From an uncultured Bacilli bacterium (GTDB lineage: Bacteria; Bacillota_I; Bacilli_A; RF39; UBA660): DNA of 9,821 nucleotides. The stretch spans positions 1 to 9,821 of the forward strand of contig CANRCL010000037.1 in assembly GCA_947629115.1 (NCBI GenBank), written 5' to 3'. Position 1 is the first letter of the stretch. The number at the start of each line of letters is the position of its first letter. Made by a program: the position numbers and the translations under genes. The notes below the pieces were generated by a model. That model worked only from the letters and a program-made list of their open reading frames with translations. It made no database searches and was not told the origin of the DNA. Below, in pieces: positions 6,889 through 9,821 of this stretch.

Positions 6889-6917
6889 AAAAAAAAGAAG
6901 TTTTTTCACTTCCTTTT
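6889..6917 (-). terminator. Rho-independent terminator after the third surface-protein gene
   Basis: On the minus strand, AAGGAAGT pairs with ACTTCTTT (8 bp, one G-T) around a GAAAAA loop and is followed by a run of Ts. It begins 3 nt after the stop codon at 6920-6922. This is the clearest terminator in the window and ends the surface-protein cluster. Confidence 0.85.
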
Positions 6918-6919
6918 AA

Positions 6920-7729
6920 TTAATCAAAACTTTCAACGTTTGAACATACAAATTCAGTATTATCAACTTTTAAAGATAATTTCTTATCTGCTAAATAATT
7001 TTGATTAGCATTTCTATTAACAATTTTTAATGCTGCTTCAAATGCGGCTTCGCCTTTAACTTCTTCTACATTAGCAGTAGTAATATCATAAACTACATGG
7101 AATGTTGTTCCGGCTTCTGCTTTTAAAACACTTAATAAATCAAATTCTACACTATCTGCTTTATTAGAAATAGTTTCAGTTGATTTATAAAAATACACAT
7201 GATTGCTACCATTGTCAGATGCTGAGTTTTGGAACTTGATTGAACCATCTTCGGCTTGCATTTGAGTATCTCCAGCTTTCGCTACTTCAGCCATTGTATT
7301 TTCACCTTCACCAGCAGAAATTTTAACTGTTGATGTACAACGGAATTTCTTTCCTTCAGTACCACCTTTTATTACTGCCGTTGCAATTTTATGATATGTT
7401 TCAGCATCAGTTTTGTTGCTTTGAAAGCCACTATCAGATTGATTTGGAGTTGTAGTAGCATAATATGCTTTACCACTATCACCAGCATTCATTTGTGACA
7501 TATCAGCAGCACTTAAAGCAATATAGAACTCATCTTCATGGTCAGTAAGTGATGCAGTACCGAATGTTGCTTCATCTACTCCTTCAGTAGTACCTTGGAA
7601 TTGAGTTGATGAAGTACCGCCACCTCCTTGTTGTACTATTGAAAAGTATGCAAATGTTGCACCTACTACTGCAACTAATAATGTAGCAACAGCAATAACT
7701 GTTAAAAGCATCGTATTTTTCTTGTCCAT
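6920..7729 (-). CDS. TasA/camelysin-like exported protein, paralogue 3
   Basis: A 269-residue exported protein, third in transcription order of three tandem paralogues. Residues 7-23 are hydrophobic and lead into GATFAYFS (23-30). This resembles the SipW-type signal of TasA and camelysin, where cleavage would fall after Ala27. DEATFGTASLTD (52-63) vaguely recalls the ATFASGTLDL stretch near the start of mature TasA. A glycine-rich linker follows the signal. Two cysteines conserved in all three copies, Cys131 (RCTST) and Cys262 (FVCSN), could form a disulfide outside the cell. The start is firm: GGAG lies 9 nt before the ATG and there is no upstream alternative. Unlike its siblings it has a consensus promoter with no G run, so it may be the steadily expressed copy. 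No SipW peptidase or sortase motif is visible. The exact family is inferred. Confidence 0.75.
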   Translation of the reverse strand: MDKKNTMLLTVIAVATLLVAVVGATFAYFSIVQQGGGGTSSTQFQGTTEGVDEATFGTASLTDHEDEFYIALSAADMSQMNAGDSGKAYYATTTPNQSDSGFQSNKTDAETYHKIATAVIKGGTEGKKFRCTSTVKISAGEGENTMAEVAKAGDTQMQAEDGSIKFQNSASDNGSNHVYFYKSTETISNKADSVEFDLLSVLKAEAGTTFHVVYDITTANVEEVKGEAAFEAALKIVNRNANQNYLADKKLSLKVDNTEFVCSNVESFD

Positions 7730-7754
7730 TTTTTTAATCTCCTCTCTATTATCA

Positions 7755-7784
7755 ATTATAGAACAATATTTTTTGCTTTGTCAA
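7755..7784 (-). promoter_or_regulatory. Consensus promoter for surface-protein paralogue 3
   Basis: On the minus strand, a perfect TTGACA (7779-7784), an 18-nt AT-rich spacer and a perfect TATAAT (7755-7760) precede the gene at 6920-7729. No homopolymeric G run is present, in contrast to the promoters of the other two paralogues. Confidence 0.8.
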
Positions 7785-7812
7785 TTTAAAAATGCTAAAA
7801 ATTATTTCATTT

Positions 7813-7841
7813 AAAAAGAACTAATATAAAATTAGCCCTTT
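7813..7841 (-). terminator. Second terminator between surface-protein paralogues 2 and 3
   Basis: On the minus strand AAAGGGCTAAT pairs with ATTAGTTCTTT over 11 bp (two G-T pairs) around a TTTAT loop, running into further Ts. It lies about 35 nt upstream of the paralogue 3 promoter and would block read-through from paralogue 2. Confidence 0.65.
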
Positions 7842-7847
7842 CAGAGA

Positions 7848-7877
7848 TTAAAAATAACGGACAAGTGTTATTTTTAA
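7848..7877 (-). terminator. Hairpin downstream of paralogue 2, with conserved loop
   Basis: A perfect 11-bp stem (TTAAAAATAAC / GTTATTTTTAA) closes an 8-nt loop reading ACTTGTCC on the minus strand. It is AT-rich with a T-rich 3' arm and lies about 40 nt after the stop codon of the gene at 7917-8738. The CTTGTCC loop is shared with the hairpin at 8815-8838. Confidence 0.6.
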
Positions 7878-7916
7878 ATATATAATTGCTTTGACACTTA
7901 ATTGACAAAGTAATTA

Positions 7917-8738
7917 CTAAAAATTATCGACAGCAGAACATACAAATTTTGTATTATCAACTTGTAAAGTTAAATTTTTATCTGCTAAATAGTTTTGATT
8001 AGCATTTCTATTAACAATTTTTAATGCGGCTTCAAATCCGGCTTGACCAATTACACTTGGCGCCTCAGATTCAGATGTTGCAGTTGTAATATCATATACA
8101 ATATTAAATGTTGTTGCTTCTTTTAAAACACTTAATAAATCAAATTCAATGCTATCTTTTTTATCAGTAATAGTTTCTGTTGATTTGTAAAAATAAACGT
8201 GATTAGCATCCGTTGATTGTGCTTGTATATTACGGAATGTAATTGCACCATCTTCTGCTACTACTTTTTTATCAGTTGAATATCCATCATTACCCTCCAC
8301 ATAAGTTTTTAAAGTACCACTTGGAGTAATAGTTGCAGTTGATGTACAGCGAATTTTTTTATCTGCTTTTCCACCATTAATTACCGCAGTAGCAACTGTA
8401 TGAAATGCATTTCCAACTTCAGTTTCTTTATTCGTAGTTAAACCATCATTAGGAGTTGTAGTAGCATAATAATCTTTGCCACTTTCACCAGCATTTCCTT
8501 GAGACATATCAGCAGCACTTAAAGTAATATAAAATTCATCTTTGCTATCAGTAAGTGAAGCCGTACCAAAAGTATCTTTATCTACTCCTTCAGTAGTACC
8601 TTGAAATTTAGTTGCTGAAGTACTTCCTCCCTCAGGTTGTTGCACTATTGAGAAATATGCAAATGTTGCTCCTACTACCGCAACAAGTAAAGTTGCCACC
8701 GCAATTACAGTTAATAACATCGTATTTTTCTTATCCAT
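7917..8738 (-). CDS. TasA/camelysin-like exported protein, paralogue 2 (putatively phase-variable)
   Basis: A 273-residue paralogue with the same first 33 residues as its neighbours through GATFAYFSIVQ. The hydrophobic signal ends in the SipW-like motif, followed by a Gly/Ser-rich linker, Cys131 (RCTST) and Cys267 (FVCSA). The ATG at 8736-8738 is chosen over an in-frame GTG at 8748-8750, because that GTG overlaps the Shine-Dalgarno AAGGAG (8750-8755) and paralogue 3 starts at the equivalent Met. The middle (about residues 133-175, TITPSGTLKTYVEG to FRNIQAQ) differs strongly from the other two copies, whereas the segment ITTATSESEAPSV is shared with paralogue 1 only. It ends in DNF, lacking the final Asp of its siblings. 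Its promoter carries G7 and a 15-nt spacer, probably a weak or off state. Confidence 0.75.
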   Translation of the reverse strand: MDKKNTMLLTVIAVATLLVAVVGATFAYFSIVQQPEGGSTSATKFQGTTEGVDKDTFGTASLTDSKDEFYITLSAADMSQGNAGESGKDYYATTTPNDGLTTNKETEVGNAFHTVATAVINGGKADKKIRCTSTATITPSGTLKTYVEGNDGYSTDKKVVAEDGAITFRNIQAQSTDANHVYFYKSTETITDKKDSIEFDLLSVLKEATTFNIVYDITTATSESEAPSVIGQAGFEAALKIVNRNANQNYLADKNLTLQVDNTKFVCSAVDNF

Positions 8739-8792
8739 TTTATTTAACACTCCTTCCTATTTTTCATTATAAATTACCCCCCCGATTGTCAA
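8736..8792 (-). repeat. Promoter-leader block duplicated at 9685-9743
   Basis: The stretch from the -35 box through the ribosome binding site to the start codon is almost identical to that at 9685-9743. Differences are confined mainly to two bases plus one G in the spacer and a single base before the ATG. Upstream of the -35 the two regions diverge. Promoter, G run and leader were therefore duplicated with the gene or homogenised afterwards. Confidence 0.8.
8766..8792 (-). promoter_or_regulatory. Promoter with G7 run in a 15-nt spacer (paralogue 2)
   Basis: On the minus strand, a perfect TTGACA (8787-8792) and a perfect TATAAT (8766-8771) are separated by ATC, seven Gs and TAATT, 15 nt in total. 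Two bases short of the optimum predicts weak activity. Loss or gain of Gs by slippage would change the spacing, so the promoter is probably phase-variable. Confidence 0.75.
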
Positions 8793-8814
8793 CATAAAAT
8801 TTTACACTTTACAC

Positions 8815-8838
8815 TAAAAAACGGACAAGGGTTATTTT
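8815..8838 (-). terminator. Hairpin/terminator downstream of paralogue 1
   Basis: On the minus strand AAAATAAC and GTTTTTTA form a stem with one mismatch around an 8-nt CCTTGTCC loop, and the 3' arm is a T run. It starts 16 nt after the stop codon of the gene at 8854-9687. The loop matches that at 7848-7877. Confidence 0.5.
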
Positions 8839-8853
8839 CAATATTTAATTTTA

Positions 8854-9687
8854 TTAATCAAAATTTTCAACGTTTGAACAAACGAAATCATCTGTATCAA
8901 CTTTTAATGATAATTTTTTACCTGCTAAATAATTTTGAGTTGCATTTCTATTAACAATTTTTAATGCGGCTTCAAATCCGGCTTGACCTTTTACACTTGG
9001 CGCTTCAGATTCAGATGTTGCAGTTGTAATATCATAAACAATAGTAAATGTTGTTGATTCGGCAGTTAATAAACTTAATAAATCGTATTCAAGGCTTTCT
9101 GCTTTTGAAGATATAGTTTCTCCAGATTTATAGAAATATACATGATTTGTTCCACTTTCTGAAGTACTATTTTGGAATTTAATTGAACCATCATCAGCAA
9201 GCATTTTTTGTCCTTCTGGTGCAGTTGCTGCTTGAGATGCAACTTCTTTTAAAGTATTTTCACCATCACCAGCACTAATAGTTGCAGTTGACGTACAACG
9301 GAATTTTTTATTAGCAGTACCACCATCAATTACAGCAGTAGCAACTTTATAAAATGTTTCAGCATCATTTTTATTACTTGTTACAACTCCATCACCTTGA
9401 TTTGGCACATTTGTTGCATAATATGCTTTTCCACTATCACCAGCATTTACTTGTGACATATCAGCAGCAGTTAAAGCAATATAAAAATCATCAGTATGGT
9501 CAGTAAGTGATGCAGTACCAAATGTTGCTGCATCCACTCCTTCAGTTGTACCTTGGAACTTAGTTGCTGAAGTACCTCCTCCCTCGCCTTGAACTATTGA
9601 GAAGTATGCAAATGTTGCTCCAACTACCGCAACAAGTAAAGTTGCAACTGCAATTACAGTCAATAGCATCGTATTTTTCTTATCCAT
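8854..9687 (-). CDS. TasA/camelysin-like exported protein, paralogue 1 (putatively phase-variable)
   Basis: A 277-residue paralogue, first in transcription order. The N-terminus is the shared hydrophobic signal with GATFAYFS at 23-30, then GEGGGTS linker, AATFGTASLTDH (53-64), Cys131 (RCTST) and Cys270 (FVCSN). The ATG at 9685-9687 is preferred over the GTG at 9697-9699, which overlaps the Shine-Dalgarno AAGGAG (9699-9704). The protein is a mosaic: the middle (TISAGDGENT, then IKFQNSTSESG) resembles paralogue 3, the ITTATSESEAPSV segment matches paralogue 2, and the last 20 or so residues (KKLSLKV to NFD) return to paralogue 3. Its promoter has G8 and an ideal 17-nt spacer, so this copy is predicted to be on in the sequenced genome. 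An exported, surface or extracellular matrix role is inferred from the signal. Confidence 0.75.
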   Translation of the reverse strand: MDKKNTMLLTVIAVATLLVAVVGATFAYFSIVQGEGGGTSATKFQGTTEGVDAATFGTASLTDHTDDFYIALTAADMSQVNAGDSGKAYYATNVPNQGDGVVTSNKNDAETFYKVATAVIDGGTANKKFRCTSTATISAGDGENTLKEVASQAATAPEGQKMLADDGSIKFQNSTSESGTNHVYFYKSGETISSKAESLEYDLLSLLTAESTTFTIVYDITTATSESEAPSVKGQAGFEAALKIVNRNATQNYLAGKKLSLKVDTDDFVCSNVENFD

Positions 9688-9743
9688 TATATTTAACACT
9701 CCTTCCTATTTTTCATTATAAATTACCCCCCCCGAGTTGTCAA
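9685..9743 (-). repeat. Promoter-leader block duplicated at 8736-8792
   Basis: Counterpart of the block upstream of paralogue 2, with nearly the same sequence from TTGACA to the ATG. The main difference is in the spacer: ACTC plus eight Gs here against ATC plus seven Gs there. Confidence 0.8.
9715..9743 (-). promoter_or_regulatory. Promoter with G8 run in a 17-nt spacer (paralogue 1)
   Basis: On the minus strand, a perfect TTGACA (9738-9743) and a perfect TATAAT (9715-9720) are separated by ACTC, eight Gs and TAATT, exactly 17 nt. With both hexamers perfect and the spacing optimal this should be a very strong promoter. A/T tracts upstream (9750-9821) could act as an UP element. The G run makes it a candidate slippage switch. 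Confidence 0.8.
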
Positions 9744-9821
9744 CAAAGCTACTGAAAAAGTATTAAAAAATTTAATATTTAACATTTTTTTACACATTTT
9801 TTCTAAAATTTTTTCTAATTT
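9744..9821. other. AT-rich upstream region, no gene seen
   Basis: The last 78 bases contain long A and T tracts and a short direct repeat (TTAGAAAAAAT twice on the minus strand, near 9797-9819). No open reading frame or ribosome binding site is visible. It is probably the upstream flank of the paralogue 1 promoter. Confidence 0.5.

Noticed and set aside
7885..7912. Two TTGACA copies on the plus strand, as possible plus-strand promoters, and a CTTTG/CAAAG dyad
   Set aside because: No matching -10 at proper distance and no plus-strand gene downstream; the dyad has only five paired bases at its base.
8739..8750. GTG start giving four extra residues on paralogue 2 (and the equivalent at 9688-9699 on paralogue 1)
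   Set aside because: The GTG overlaps the Shine-Dalgarno sequence and paralogue 3 begins directly at the equivalent MDKKNT methionine.
8612..8797. 61-codon open frame on the plus strand, with a near copy at 9564-9755
   Set aside because: Both are antisense shadows of the duplicated signal-peptide and promoter blocks; their mutual similarity reflects the duplication of the real genes, not selection on this frame.
1..9821. CRISPR array, tRNA, rRNA, insertion sequence or mycoplasma-type TGA (Trp) usage
   Set aside because: No regularly spaced repeats, no structured RNA gene and no transposase with terminal repeats were seen. All Trp codons checked are TGG. The partial gene at the left edge is Rpn-like only and shows no element ends.

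Overview
The window comes from an AT-rich Bacillota genome, most likely an uncultured gut Bacilli or Mollicutes-related lineage (RF39-like). That placement is an inference from base composition, strong AGGAGG-type ribosome binding sites, sigma-A-like promoters, an nfo/yqfT pairing known from Bacillus, and the style of the surface proteins. Every Trp codon I checked is TGG and every checked stop is TAA or TAG, so nothing here calls for the mycoplasma genetic code. All genes but one lie on the minus strand, so transcription runs from high to low coordinates.

High end (about 6,900-9,821): three tandem paralogues of 269-277 residues encode exported proteins. Each has the same N-terminal hydrophobic signal ending in GATFAYFS, which resembles the SipW-processed signals of TasA and camelysin, and each has two conserved cysteines. 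Each gene has its own promoter and terminator(s). The promoters of the first two genes in transcription order carry a pure G run between -35 and -10. G8 gives an ideal 17-nt spacer in front of the gene at 8854-9687, and G7 gives a 15-nt spacer in front of the gene at 7917-8738. The third gene has a consensus promoter without a G run. In such AT-rich DNA this layout strongly suggests phase-variable promoters, set by slipped-strand changes in spacer length, driving a mosaic family of surface proteins. This is the most interesting system in the window.

Middle (about 4,280-6,880): a ZIP-family metal transporter follows a leader with a hairpin that would bury its Shine-Dalgarno sequence. Next come two type IV pilin-like prepilins, the second with its own near-consensus promoter. 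No pilus assembly genes are visible.

Low end (1-4,257): nfo (endonuclease IV) converges on and overlaps the only plus-strand gene, a small DUF2624/YqfT-like protein. Divergent from that gene runs a class B penicillin-binding protein, followed by rpmG (bL33) and efp (EF-P), which share a promoter inside the end of the PBP gene. After the efp terminator, a probable Rpn-type PD-(D/E)XK nuclease gene starts at a GTG and runs off the window edge.

The low end is housekeeping (translation, wall synthesis, DNA repair). The rest is largely cell surface, export and metal uptake.
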